A stretch of 64,000 bases of DNA from Ciceribacter thiooxidans (GTDB lineage: Bacteria; Pseudomonadota; Alphaproteobacteria; Rhizobiales; Rhizobiaceae). The DNA lies in assembly GCF_014126615.1 (NCBI RefSeq), contig NZ_CP059896.1:313501-377500 (forward strand), given 5' to 3'. Made by a program: the position numbers and the translations under genes. The number at the start of each line of letters is the position of its first letter. Position 1 is the first letter of the stretch. The notes beneath the pieces were generated by a model. It did no database searches, was not told the DNA's origin, and worked only from the letters and a program-made list of their open reading frames with translations. Positions 56,957 to 64,000 of the stretch are shown piece after piece.

Positions 56957-57613
56957 AAGCGGATTTTGCAGTGCGGTATCGATCAGAGCCACAACTTCAC
57001 GGCAACGTGTTGCCAATATGTCGGCCTTCTCCTTTGCGATCAATACCGGGTGGAGGACGCAGGCCAGTGCCATGGCCGCAACTTCGGCGGTCTTGCGGCT
57101 GTCCTTCACGTGGTAGACGCCGCTTTCGATGCCCGCATCGATGATCTGGGCAATGTCGTCGATCAGCATCTCGCGGTACTGCTCGGCGCAGGGCAGTTCC
57201 TGGCCGGCGGAAAAGACAATCATCTCGAAGATGTGCGGACTCTTCTGCAGATCCCGCAGGTGGCTTTCCATCAACCGTTCGACGAAGAGGAGGAGGCGCT
57301 CGGGCGGCGCCTTGTGGTCGTCGGGCCGGGCGAGCCGCTCGATCATCGCCTCGAGGTGGCGGACCGAAATGGCGTCGACGAGATGCGCCTTCGAATGGAA
57401 GTGCTTGAACACGTTTGCCGGCGACATTCCGAGTGCTGCGGCGACATCCGCCATCGCGACATTCGTGAAGCCTTTGGTGCGGAACAGTTCCTCGGCCTTG
57501 TTGAGGATGTCCTCGCGCGTCTCGGCCGCCGGGCGCCGTGGCTTGCGCGCGGCGCGCGTGGCAGCCGGTCCTTTGCCCGACGGGAGCCCTTCCTCTTTCG
57601 GCGCGATCGCCAA
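56948..57613 (-). CDS. TetR-family repressor of the RND efflux operon
   Basis: A 221-residue TetR regulator. A basic, Pro/Ala/Arg-rich tail of about 30 residues precedes the HTH (ILNKAEELFRTKGFTNVAMADVAAALGMSPANVFKHFHSK). The C-terminal domain (ERLLLFVERLMESHLRDLQKSP to MALACVLHPVLIAK) is the C-terminal type of AefR/SmeT-like TetR proteins controlling RND pumps. Its start is 8 bp past the purC stop, so it is probably read from the purC transcript as well as from any promoter of its own; the mfp-rnd-omp genes follow. Confidence 0.88.
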   Translation of the reverse strand: MAIAPKEEGLPSGKGPAATRAARKPRRPAAETREDILNKAEELFRTKGFTNVAMADVAAALGMSPANVFKHFHSKAHLVDAISVRHLEAMIERLARPDDHKAPPERLLLFVERLMESHLRDLQKSPHIFEMIVFSAGQELPCAEQYREMLIDDIAQIIDAGIESGVYHVKDSRKTAEVAAMALACVLHPVLIAKEKADILATRCREVVALIDTALQNPLAK

Positions 57614-57621
57614 GGCTTCAC

Positions 57622-58572
57622 TCAGCTCCGTGGAAAGTAGCGACCGAGATTTGCGCGGACCCTTGCCAGCGGTGTTTCTCCGCTGTCGTCCGGAACGAAC
57701 GTTTCGCCGGTGATTGCCTCATACGCCTTTATATAAACCGCGGAGGTGTCCTCGACCAGTTTCGCCGGAATCTCCGGAATTTCGTCCTTGTAGGGATCGC
57801 AGCGTTCGGCGACCCATGACCGGACGAAGTCCTTGTCGAAGCTCGCCGGACGTTCGCCCTTTTCGAAATGCTCGGGATAGCTCGCGGCAATCCAGTAGCG
57901 GCTGCTGTCCGGCGTGTGGATCTCGTCGGCGAGGATGATGGTGCCGTCCTTGTCTGTGCCGAACTCGTACTTGGTGTCGACGAGGATGAGCCCCCGTTCG
58001 GCAGCGAGCTTCTGCCCGCGGGCGAAAAGCGCCAGCGCGTAATCCGAAAGCGTGTCCCACTGCTTCTGCGTCAAAAGCCCGGTCGAGACGATCTGCTCCG
58101 GCGTCAGCGGCTCGTCATGGCCGCCGTCGAAAGCCTTGCTCGTCGGGGTGATGATCGCCTGCGGCAGGACCTGGTTGTCGCGCATGCCGTCCGGCAGCCG
58201 GATTCCGTACATCTCCCGCTGACCGGCCTTGTAGAGCGTCAGGATGGAGGTGCCCGTCGTTCCCGCGAGGTATCCCCGCACGACGATCTCGACCGGAAGG
58301 ATGTCGAGCTTCTTGCCGACGACGACGTTCGGGTCGGGGTAATCCAGCACGTGGTTCGGACAGATATCCTTCGTCTGCTCAAACCAGTAACGGGCCGTCT
58401 GCGTCAGCACCTGTCCCTTGTAGGGAACGCAGGTGAGAATGCGGTCGAAGGCGCTCAACCGATCGGTGGAAATGATGATGCGCCGGCCATCCGGAAGATC
58501 ATAGTTTTCACGAACCTTGCCACGATAGTAGTTCGGCAGTTCGGGGAAGTAGGCTTCGGAGAGAATGCGCAA
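57622..58572 (-). CDS. purC: phosphoribosylaminoimidazole-succinocarboxamide synthase, long form
   Basis: A 316-residue SAICAR synthetase (purine pathway: CAIR + aspartate + ATP). Signature parts are [46 protein letters not shown] and [15 protein letters not shown]. It is of the longer type (about 300 residues) rather than the roughly 240-255-residue form clustered with purSQL in rhizobia, so it may be a second copy. It is followed immediately by the tetR of the efflux system, an unusual pairing. Confidence 0.94.
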   Translation of the reverse strand: MRILSEAYFPELPNYYRGKVRENYDLPDGRRIIISTDRLSAFDRILTCVPYKGQVLTQTARYWFEQTKDICPNHVLDYPDPNVVVGKKLDILPVEIVVRGYLAGTTGTSILTLYKAGQREMYGIRLPDGMRDNQVLPQAIITPTSKAFDGGHDEPLTPEQIVSTGLLTQKQWDTLSDYALALFARGQKLAAERGLILVDTKYEFGTDKDGTIILADEIHTPDSSRYWIAASYPEHFEKGERPASFDKDFVRSWVAERCDPYKDEIPEIPAKLVEDTSAVYIKAYEAITGETFVPDDSGETPLARVRANLGRYFPRS

Positions 58573-58702
58573 TGGCCTCGCCCTTCTGAAATCATGGAAC
58601 GGACGCCGGTCGTCCTCGCCGGACCCTTAGTTTTCCACCCGGTTTTGTCAAGCGAGGCCTTCCGCGGAAGGAAAGCCAAGGCGCTTTGGCCGGCTCTTAT
58701 CA

Positions 58703-58735
58703 AAAGAAAAAGCGCATGGCCCGACGACCATGCGC
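58703..58735 (-). terminator. intrinsic terminator of the cbiM gene
   Basis: On the minus strand, GCGCATGG pairs with CCATGCGC around an 8-nt loop and is followed at once by TTTTTCTTTT. It starts about 38 nt after the cbiM stop. Confidence 0.88.
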
Positions 58736-58772
58736 CTTCTCGGTTTGTGACAGCGACAGCCGCCCGCCGGTC

Positions 58773-59426
58773 TCAGGCGAAGGTCAGGCGATCGACCTCT
58801 GTCATGCGCGAGACCAGTTCGTTGGCGCGGAAGCCCTTGATCACCGACACAGCGGTGAAGGTGATGAAGGCTTCGACCAGGAAGACCGGGAAATACGCGG
58901 CGACCCAGGTAGCCCAGTCGCTGAAGGCGACCGCGTCGTTGGAGATCATCAGCCAGAAGCCGACCATCGCCGAGACGCCCGCGTAATAGACGGCGTCGAT
59001 GCGCAGCACCTTGCCGAGGTTGAAACGGTCCCGGAGCCGGGCGTCGAAGAGCCGGCGGCCGAAGCTGTAATGGACTGCGATCATCGGTACCATCAGGGAG
59101 AGCGCGTTGACGCCGAGATGCGGGATGTCGCCCGGTTCGAACAGGAAAGCCTGCAGGACGAGGCCGAGCGCGAAGCCGAGCATGGCCGGCGCGAAACCGA
59201 AGAGCATGTAGATGGTGGTCGCGCCGATCAGGTGCAGTTCGGACGGACCGACCGGCAGGTGCCAGGCCTGCATCAGGGCGGAAAACACCACGGCCGAAAC
59301 GAGGGCCTTCGGCACGACCAGCGGGTTGCGCACGACGGCCGGCAGCTGGGATGCGACGACGCTGAGGGCGGCTGCGTTCGCAAGGGCGATACGAACCGGA
59401 TCGATAATTCCAACTTCAATATGCAT
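58773..59426 (-). CDS. cbiM: CbiM-like cobalt (ECF-type) transport permease component
   Basis: A 217-residue membrane protein with about six TM helices. The N-terminus MHIEVGIIDPVRI supplies the metal-coordinating amino-terminal Met-His pair of CbiM/NikM S-components, and PVGPSELHLIGATTIYMLFGFAPA is a conserved CbiM core. CbiM captures Co(II) for cobalamin synthesis. The start at 59426 is required, since His 2 is functional. A cobalamin riboswitch lies about 64 nt upstream, which strongly supports a cobalt role. No cbiN, cbiQ or cbiO follow; the gene is single and ends in a terminator. Confidence 0.88.
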   Translation of the reverse strand: MHIEVGIIDPVRIALANAAALSVVASQLPAVVRNPLVVPKALVSAVVFSALMQAWHLPVGPSELHLIGATTIYMLFGFAPAMLGFALGLVLQAFLFEPGDIPHLGVNALSLMVPMIAVHYSFGRRLFDARLRDRFNLGKVLRIDAVYYAGVSAMVGFWLMISNDAVAFSDWATWVAAYFPVFLVEAFITFTAVSVIKGFRANELVSRMTEVDRLTFA

Positions 59427-59489
59427 TCTATTGCCTTTCCTCCGCGCCCACCGCGCGGAATTGCTTGAGACGCCACGGAAATCGTGGCC

Positions 59490-59655
59490 GAAGCGATGGC
59501 AGGTCTCCTGGCTCGCGGGTCCCGGCTCGGTCCGCCTTATCAACCGTTTCCGGCCAATGGCACGCTGGACGTCGCTCTCCGCTCACAGTTGCGGGGGCAG
59601 CTACGGTTTCGGCCCCTGATGGGTAATCCTCACCGTATTCCCTTTTCATCCACCG
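59490..59655 (-). promoter_or_regulatory. cobalamin riboswitch controlling cbiM
   Basis: Read on the minus strand, the leader has the classical B12-element order: GAAAAGGGAA and CGGTGA near 59630-59648, GCTGCCCCCGCAACTGTGA at 59601-59583, the B12-box-like GCCATTGG near 59561-59553, and the 3' element AGCCAGGAGACCTGCC at 59514-59499. The box has T in place of the usual C (GCCACTGG). Binding of adenosylcobalamin should shut off cbiM. The cbiM ATG is about 64 nt downstream, so control could be translational or by a small hairpin in that gap. Confidence 0.93.
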
Positions 59656-59864
59656 CTTCGTATTCGTCGGGTGGAACCATCGCTGGTTTTGAATAAATCT
59701 GCAGTTCGATTAGCGACGCGGGATGGACCGATGCGGCCGCAACCACGGGCTTCTTTCGTGCAGACCAACTGGTGATAGTCGATGACACGAGCGCGCGCAA
59801 TCGGCTGGAAACGGATGCGGGCCAAAATGCCGCATTGCGGCGTCTTTCCACGGCGTCTAGGGGG

Positions 59865-59878
59865 TTGACGAAAATCAA
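59865..59878. promoter_or_regulatory. FixK/FNR-like box upstream of a small membrane protein gene
   Basis: TTGACGAAAATCAA matches TTGA(T/C)-N4-(G/A)TCAA. It ends 31 bp before the ATG of the 71-aa gene, too close for a standard class II promoter for that start, so it may overlap the promoter, act negatively, or be fortuitous. Confidence 0.35.
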
Positions 59879-59909
59879 GGCTGTCGCCGGTGAGGAAAGG
59901 AAATCCGTT

Positions 59910-60125
59910 ATGCTCGCAAGAATGGTCTACAGTGTTCCAGTCTTCGGATGGATGCTCAGGGAAGCCTTTACCGGACCGACCACGGCCAAGCTTCTCTTCA
60001 TCCTCAACCTGGTTTTGGTCTGGCTTCTCGCCATCGCCTATTTCGGCTATCCGGCAATCATCCTGCCGGCCTTGACCGCCGTGCCGGTAATCTTCACGAC
60101 CCTCATCGTGATCACCAAGGGCTGA
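59910..60125 (+). CDS. 71-aa predicted membrane protein of unknown function
   Basis: A short protein with two hydrophobic helices: LLFILNLVLVWLLAIAYFG and IILPALTAVPVIFTTLIVI, separated by a short turn, after an amphipathic N-terminus (MVYSVPVFGWMLREAFTG). A GAGGAAAGGAAA ribosome site lies before the ATG at 59910. The frame is open upstream, but that part looks non-coding. I do not recognise a family. It lies between the CbiM riboswitch and the araC-type gene, divergent from cbiM and convergent with the 34-aa frame. Confidence 0.65.
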   Translation: MLARMVYSVPVFGWMLREAFTGPTTAKLLFILNLVLVWLLAIAYFGYPAIILPALTAVPVIFTTLIVITKG

Positions 60126-60150
60126 CATCGCCTCGATCGCTTGTGCAGAG

Positions 60151-60172
60151 GCCGGGGGAGGTTGCCCCCGGC
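60151..60172. terminator. GC-rich hairpin between convergent genes
   Basis: An 8-bp perfect stem (GCCGGGGG/CCCCCGGC) with a 6-nt loop, 25 bp after the stop of the 71-aa gene and 9 bp past the stop of the 34-aa minus-strand frame. No T-tract on either side. Confidence 0.6.
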
Positions 60173-60181
60173 CGTACCTTC

Positions 60182-60286
60182 TCAGGCAAGCGTGTACTGC
60201 GTCTTCACCACGGTGAAGAATTCGGCTGTGTAGCGATCCTGTTTCCGGGAGTTTGCGACCATGATCCACTGTGCCGGATCGGTCAT
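60182..60286 (-). CDS. possible 34-aa protein translationally coupled to the araC-type gene
   Basis: The ATG overlaps the stop of the upstream AraC-family gene by 4 bp (ATGA). The product would be MTDPAQWIMVANSRKQDR followed by a hydrophobic/aromatic end (AEFFTVVKTQYTLA). Composition and codon choice look coding and a hairpin follows the stop. I do not recognise it. It could also be the remnant of a longer gene. Confidence 0.35.
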   Translation of the reverse strand: MTDPAQWIMVANSRKQDRYTAEFFTVVKTQYTLA

Positions 60287-61176
60287 GGCCAGTCGGCATA
60301 GGTTGCCGGTTCTTCCTGTGCCATCCTGCCGTCGCTTGCGACAATGCTCCGCCGGTACGCGGCGGGAGACAGGCCGGTTTTTCGCTTGAAAAAGTGACTG
60401 AAGTAGGTCGGATCGCGGAAGCCGAGGCTTTCTGCGATTCCGTGGATGGTTCGCGGAGAGCGTTCGAGCTTGATCTTTGCTTCGCGGATCGTGCGTTCGT
60501 GGACGAGCTCGATCGGTGTCCTGCCGAGAGCCTTGCTGCAGAGCGAATGCAGTCGATCTGCAGTGATGCCGAGCTGTTCGGCGTAGAATCGGATCGGTCG
60601 CTGTTCCTCGAAGTGACTTTCGACGAGATGGCGAAAGCGCTGGAGAATGTCGCCTGTCTTCGCAGGTCTGGCGAACGGGAGGTCATCAGCGCCGGTGAGG
60701 CGCCAGATCCTCAGCAGAAGAAGCTGCAGAAAGGCGTTGGACGCCATCACGGATGGGTGCTCCCGCTCGAGTTCCTCGGAAAGACCCCGGAGCAGCGGAG
60801 CGAGAGCCTCGATTTCCGCGCGTTCGATGTCTTGCCGAATGATCTCCTGCGACAGCAGAAGCCGGAGGCCGTGGCCTTCAGGATGATCGTCAACAGTCTC
60901 TGCCAGATGCGCGTCCGCAAGACCGAGAAGATGGCCGGCGCTGCCCGCCTCGACGAGCAGGGAAAGATCGTTGTCTGGCGGCAGGATTGCCACGGCGGGA
61001 CCGATGACGAGATCATCGCGCGCCGGTGAACGCAATCGCCATAACCCAGTCGAAAGAACGAGGAGATGTGCGAAGTGCTCGTAAGGCGGCGCGGGGAGGC
61101 GCATCGACCGTCGTGCCAGGGCCGGGAGAAGCGGATTACAGCGCAGTTTGCGGTGAATGGTGTGTCTGTCGGTCAT
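60283..61176 (-). CDS. AraC/XylS-family transcriptional regulator
   Basis: A 297-residue regulator. The N-terminal half is a cupin-like sensing domain (LLVLSTGLWRLRSPARDDLVIGPAVAILPPDN). The C-terminal 100 residues hold the double HTH: FYAEQLGITADRLHSLCSKALGRTPIELVHE, and the conserved second half ESLGFRDPTYFSHFFKRKTGLSPAAYRR. It resembles the HpaA/PobR-type activators of aromatic catabolism. The start MTDRHTIHRKL at 61176 gives the usual family length, although the frame is open far upstream. It diverges from two tandem aldehyde dehydrogenases, the probable targets, across 216 bp. Confidence 0.86.
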   Translation of the reverse strand: MTDRHTIHRKLRCNPLLPALARRSMRLPAPPYEHFAHLLVLSTGLWRLRSPARDDLVIGPAVAILPPDNDLSLLVEAGSAGHLLGLADAHLAETVDDHPEGHGLRLLLSQEIIRQDIERAEIEALAPLLRGLSEELEREHPSVMASNAFLQLLLLRIWRLTGADDLPFARPAKTGDILQRFRHLVESHFEEQRPIRFYAEQLGITADRLHSLCSKALGRTPIELVHERTIREAKIKLERSPRTIHGIAESLGFRDPTYFSHFFKRKTGLSPAAYRRSIVASDGRMAQEEPATYADWP

Positions 61177-61392
61177 CGCGGCTCCGGATCGCACGTGTCC
61201 CGCCTTTTCGAACAAGCACCGGAAATCCACATGTTGTCGCCAGAAAATCGCATTCTCAACTCCATGGTCAACCCCTAAGCTTCTCTGATGCCTTTGGGAG
61301 GAGGCTTGGTGGGCATGGCGACGCATTGGCCGGCTTGCGCCCGGATTCCCCTGAAGAACGGTTTTGGATCCGGGTTTCCAAGGGTGATCGAC

Positions 61393-62844
61393 ATGTTCGA
61401 AGCCAGGCTGATGATCGGGAACGTCGACGAGGATGCCGCAGGCGGAGCGACCTTCCTCCGGCGCAATCCGGTGAGCGGCGATGTCGCGAGCGTCGCTGCT
61501 GCGGCGTCGACGGTTGATGCCGGGCGGGCCGCGAATGCCGCGGCGGCCGCCTTTCCACGCTGGTCGGAGACCGGACCCGGCGAGCGCCGGGCGTTGCTCG
61601 AACGTGCAGCCGACATATTGATGGCGCGGGCAGACGATTTCGTTGCCGCAATGACGGCGGAAACCGGCGCCACCTGCAGCTGGTGCGACTTCAATCTCTC
61701 GCTCGGCGTCGAGATCATCCGCGACGCCGCCTCGATGACCACGGCCGTAACCGGGGCGGTTTTGCCGTCGGCCGTCGCCGGCCGGTTGTCGCTCGCCGTC
61801 CGGCAGCCGGCCGGCGTCTGCCTTGCGATTGCGCCCTGGAACGCGCCGGTGACGCTCGGCTTCCGGGCGATCGCCATGCCGCTCGCCTGCGGCAACACCG
61901 TGGTGTTCAAGACATCCGAACTCTGTCCGCAAACGCATTGGCTGATCGGTGACGTCATGCGCGAGGCCGGATTTCCGCCGGGCGTGGTCAACATCGTCAG
62001 CAACGATCCGGCCGACGCGGCGGTGATCGTCGAGGCGCTGATCGCCCACCCCGCCGTTCGCCGTGTCAACTTCACGGGGTCCACTCGGATCGGCCGCTTG
62101 GTGGGGCAAGTCGCGGCACGGCACCTGAAACCCTGTCTTCTCGAGCTCGGGGGTAAGGCGCCCCTGGTGGTACTGGATGATGCCGACCTCGAGCGCGCCG
62201 CGGAGGCCGCAGCCTTCGGTGCCTTCTTCAACCAGGGGCAGATCTGCATGGCGACCGAGCGCATCATCGTGCTCGATGCGGTCGCCGAGGAATTCCTTGC
62301 GCTCTTCGTCGAGCGGGCGAGAGACCTGAAGGCCGGGGATCCGTCGCGGCCGGGTATCCCGCTCGGCTCGATGATCGGTATCGAGGCGGTGAAGCGGGTT
62401 CGTGCGCTGGTGGAGGATGCTGTCTCGAAAGGCGCGCGTCTTCTCGTCGGCGGAACGAGCCACGACAGTTTCATGGACGCCACCGTGCTTGATGGCGTGA
62501 CGCCGGCGATGCGCCTCTACGGCGACGAGAGCTTCGGGCCGGTCGCCATCGTCATCCGCGCCGCGGATGTCGACGAAGCGATCACCATTGCGAACGACAG
62601 CCAGTACGGGCTTTCCGCTGCCGTTTTTGGGCGGGATGTCGGACGGGCAATGGATGTCGCGCGACGGATCGAGTCCGGCATCTGCCATATCAACGGTGCG
62701 ACCGTGTCCGACGAACCGCAGGCACCCTTCGGCGGTGTGAAGGCGAGCGGTCACGGTCGCTTCGGCGGCGTGCAGGCGGTCGAGGCTTTCACCGAGCTGC
62801 GTTGGATCACCGTCAATGGCGGGCGCGAAACCTATCCCATCTGA
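61393..62844 (+). CDS. aldehyde dehydrogenase, vanillin/salicylaldehyde dehydrogenase-like
   Basis: A 483-residue NAD(P)-dependent aldehyde dehydrogenase. Cofactor and catalytic features: IAPWNAPVTLGFRAIAMPLACGNTVVFK, FTGSTRIGRLVG, the general base in LLELGGKAPLVVLDDAD and the catalytic Cys in FNQGQICMATERIIV. The C-terminus PFGGVKASGHGRFGG is standard. The GQIC and CGNTVVFK forms resemble salicylaldehyde/vanillin dehydrogenases, so an aromatic aldehyde is likely. ATG 61393 is preferred (MFEARLMIGN); the upstream frame is non-coding in character. First of two related genes, 57 bp apart. Confidence 0.85.
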   Translation: MFEARLMIGNVDEDAAGGATFLRRNPVSGDVASVAAAASTVDAGRAANAAAAAFPRWSETGPGERRALLERAADILMARADDFVAAMTAETGATCSWCDFNLSLGVEIIRDAASMTTAVTGAVLPSAVAGRLSLAVRQPAGVCLAIAPWNAPVTLGFRAIAMPLACGNTVVFKTSELCPQTHWLIGDVMREAGFPPGVVNIVSNDPADAAVIVEALIAHPAVRRVNFTGSTRIGRLVGQVAARHLKPCLLELGGKAPLVVLDDADLERAAEAAAFGAFFNQGQICMATERIIVLDAVAEEFLALFVERARDLKAGDPSRPGIPLGSMIGIEAVKRVRALVEDAVSKGARLLVGGTSHDSFMDATVLDGVTPAMRLYGDESFGPVAIVIRAADVDEAITIANDSQYGLSAAVFGRDVGRAMDVARRIESGICHINGATVSDEPQAPFGGVKASGHGRFGGVQAVEAFTELRWITVNGGRETYPI

Positions 62845-62901
62845 CGCTGCGCTGCGCGTCATCCTGTTTTCACCATCGATCTTGAGAGGAGACGATCGAC
62901 C

Positions 62902-64000
62902 ATGAGAATACAGCAGATCATCAACGGCAAATCTGTCGACGCGGTGTCCGGCGCGACTTTCGAGCGCCGGGACCCGTTCACAGGCGACGTGGCCTCCGTC
63001 GCGCCCGCGTCCGGACTCGATGACGTCCGGGCCGCGGTTGCGGCCGCGTCCGCCGCTTTTCCCGCATGGTCGAAACTCGGGCCCGGTCCGCGGCGGGCAC
63101 TGCTCATGAAAGCGGCCGACGCGATGGACGCGAAGGCTCCGGAGTTCATCGCACTGCTGACGTCGGAGACCGGCGGCACCGCGCCGTGGGCGGGTTTCAA
63201 CGTCATGCTCGCGGCCGGGATGCTGCGCGAGGCGGCCGCGATGACCACCCAGATTGCCGGTGAGATCATCCCGTCCGACAAGCCGGGAACGCTTGCGATG
63301 GCGATCCGCCAGCCGGTGGGGGTCTGCCTCGGTATCGCACCGTGGAATGCGCCGGTCATTCTCGGCACGCGTGCGGTCGCGATGGCGCTCGCCTGCGGAA
63401 ACACCGTGATCCTCAAGGCATCCGAGCAGTGCCCCGGCCTGCATGTGTTGATCGGGCAGGTGTTCATCGATGCCGGCTTCCCGGAAGGTGTGGTTAACGT
63501 CATCACCAATGCACCGGAGGACGCTCCTGAGATCGTCGAGGCGCTGATCGCTGCGCCCGAAGTCAAACGGGTAAACTTCACCGGCTCGACGCGTGTCGGG
63601 CGGATCATCGGCGAGCTCTGCGGCCGACACCTCAAGCCGGCACTGCTCGAGCTCGGCGGCAAGGCACCGCTCATCGTGCTCGATGATGCCGACATCGAAG
63701 GGGCGGTGAATGCCGCAGTCTTCGGCGCCTTCATGAACCAGGGCCAGATCTGCATGTCGACGGAACGCTTCATCGTCGATGAAAAGATCGCCGACGAATT
63801 CGTCGAAAAGCTCGCCGCCCGTGCGGGTGCGCTCCCGGCGGGTGACCCGCGCGGCCACGTGGTACTCGGTTCGCTGGTAAGCCCCGAGGCGGCTGCGAAG
63901 ATGGAAGCCCTCGTTGCCGACGCGGTCGAAAAGGGCGGGAAGGTTGCCGCCGGCGGCAAGCGGCAGGGATCGGTGGTCGAGGCCACGGTCATCGACGAGG
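62902..64000 (+). CDS. aldehyde dehydrogenase, paralogue of the upstream gene, 3'-truncated by window edge
   Basis: The first 366 codons of a second aldehyde dehydrogenase; the frame is still open at the window end. It starts MRIQQIINGKSVDAVSGATFE after GAGAGGAGA. It shares the first gene's layout block by block: IAPWNAPVILGTRAVAMALACGNTVILK, NFTGSTRVGRIIGELCGRHLKPALLELGG and FMNQGQICMSTERFIV with the catalytic Cys. A recent tandem duplication or a functional pair for two aldehydes is likely. Controlled, presumably, by the divergent AraC-type regulator. Confidence 0.86.
   Translation, partial: MRIQQIINGKSVDAVSGATFERRDPFTGDVASVAPASGLDDVRAAVAAASAAFPAWSKLGPGPRRALLMKAADAMDAKAPEFIALLTSETGGTAPWAGFNVMLAAGMLREAAAMTTQIAGEIIPSDKPGTLAMAIRQPVGVCLGIAPWNAPVILGTRAVAMALACGNTVILKASEQCPGLHVLIGQVFIDAGFPEGVVNVITNAPEDAPEIVEALIAAPEVKRVNFTGSTRVGRIIGELCGRHLKPALLELGGKAPLIVLDDADIEGAVNAAVFGAFMNQGQICMSTERFIVDEKIADEFVEKLAARAGALPAGDPRGHVVLGSLVSPEAAAKMEALVADAVEKGGKVAAGGKRQGSVVEATVIDE

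Noticed and set aside
60283..63858. A 1191-codon open frame on the minus strand running through the AraC gene and both aldehyde dehydrogenases.
   Set aside because: Only its last 297 codons encode a recognisable protein (AraC). The rest is antisense to two well-conserved dehydrogenases and is Arg/His/Asp-rich with no domain, as expected from high-GC codon bias.

Overview
The window is high-GC DNA with dense, interleaved genes on both strands. It looks like a chromosome or chromid segment of a Rhizobiaceae alphaproteobacterium, of the Sinorhizobium/Ensifer/Rhizobium type. The family assignment is inferred from gene content: a DUF3008 small protein, an orphan response regulator, a long-form PurC, a stand-alone CbiM behind a cobalamin riboswitch, FixK/FNR-type boxes, and an amino acid:carrier-protein ligase cluster. 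I see no tRNA, rRNA, insertion sequence, prophage or CRISPR array.

Layout. 0-8.3 kb: a PAS protein fragment, an alkyl-base DNA glycosylase, a small lipoprotein, a TetR-controlled RND efflux pair, small stress-type proteins, MgtC and an orphan receiver protein. 8.4-19.2 kb: central carbon metabolism, with pfkB (frameshifted), a GtsABC-like sugar ABC transporter, PEP synthase and a frameshifted NAD-binding dehydrogenase. Both the transporter operon and ppsA have FixK/FNR-like boxes upstream. 19.4-27.4 kb: lysine-family catabolism. amaB and amaA handle pipecolate and aminoadipate semialdehyde, beside a LysR regulator, a 974-residue kinase-phospholyase fusion that probably degrades 5-hydroxylysine (or phosphoethanolamine), and purU.

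27.6-43.9 kb is the most unusual part. It is an extracellular polysaccharide locus (GH5 glycanase, Wzy-like polymerase, Wzz-like co-polymerase with a decayed kinase domain, two GT4 glycosyltransferases, Wzx-like flippase, tandem alpha/beta-hydrolase). It faces a tight five-gene operon encoding an acyl carrier protein, an acyl-CoA-dehydrogenase-like flavoprotein, a seryl-tRNA-synthetase-like amino acid:carrier-protein ligase, a DUF1839 protein and a GH2 glycosidase. My working model is that an amino acid is loaded on the carrier, oxidised, and transferred to a glycan. The hydrolase's second domain has a Cys nucleophile elbow (GRCSG), which would suit thioester chemistry.

44.1-47.0 kb: a compact EF-P beta-lysylation module (epmB, epmA, efp). 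47.0-50.8 kb: GABA catabolism (gabT-gabD) with a divergent MerR-Xre-cupin regulator. 50.8-58.6 kb: a second, complete RND efflux system (tetR, mfp, rnd, omp), with tetR only 8 bp behind purC. 58.7-64 kb: CbiM with its riboswitch, a 71-aa membrane protein, an AraC regulator and two tandem aldehyde dehydrogenases, the second cut by the window edge.

Three genes (near 8580, 16893 and 36330) are repaired or improved by adding one G to a G-run. Either this assembly loses bases in G homopolymers or these genes are true phase-off or decaying alleles. Functional conclusions for those three depend on which is true.
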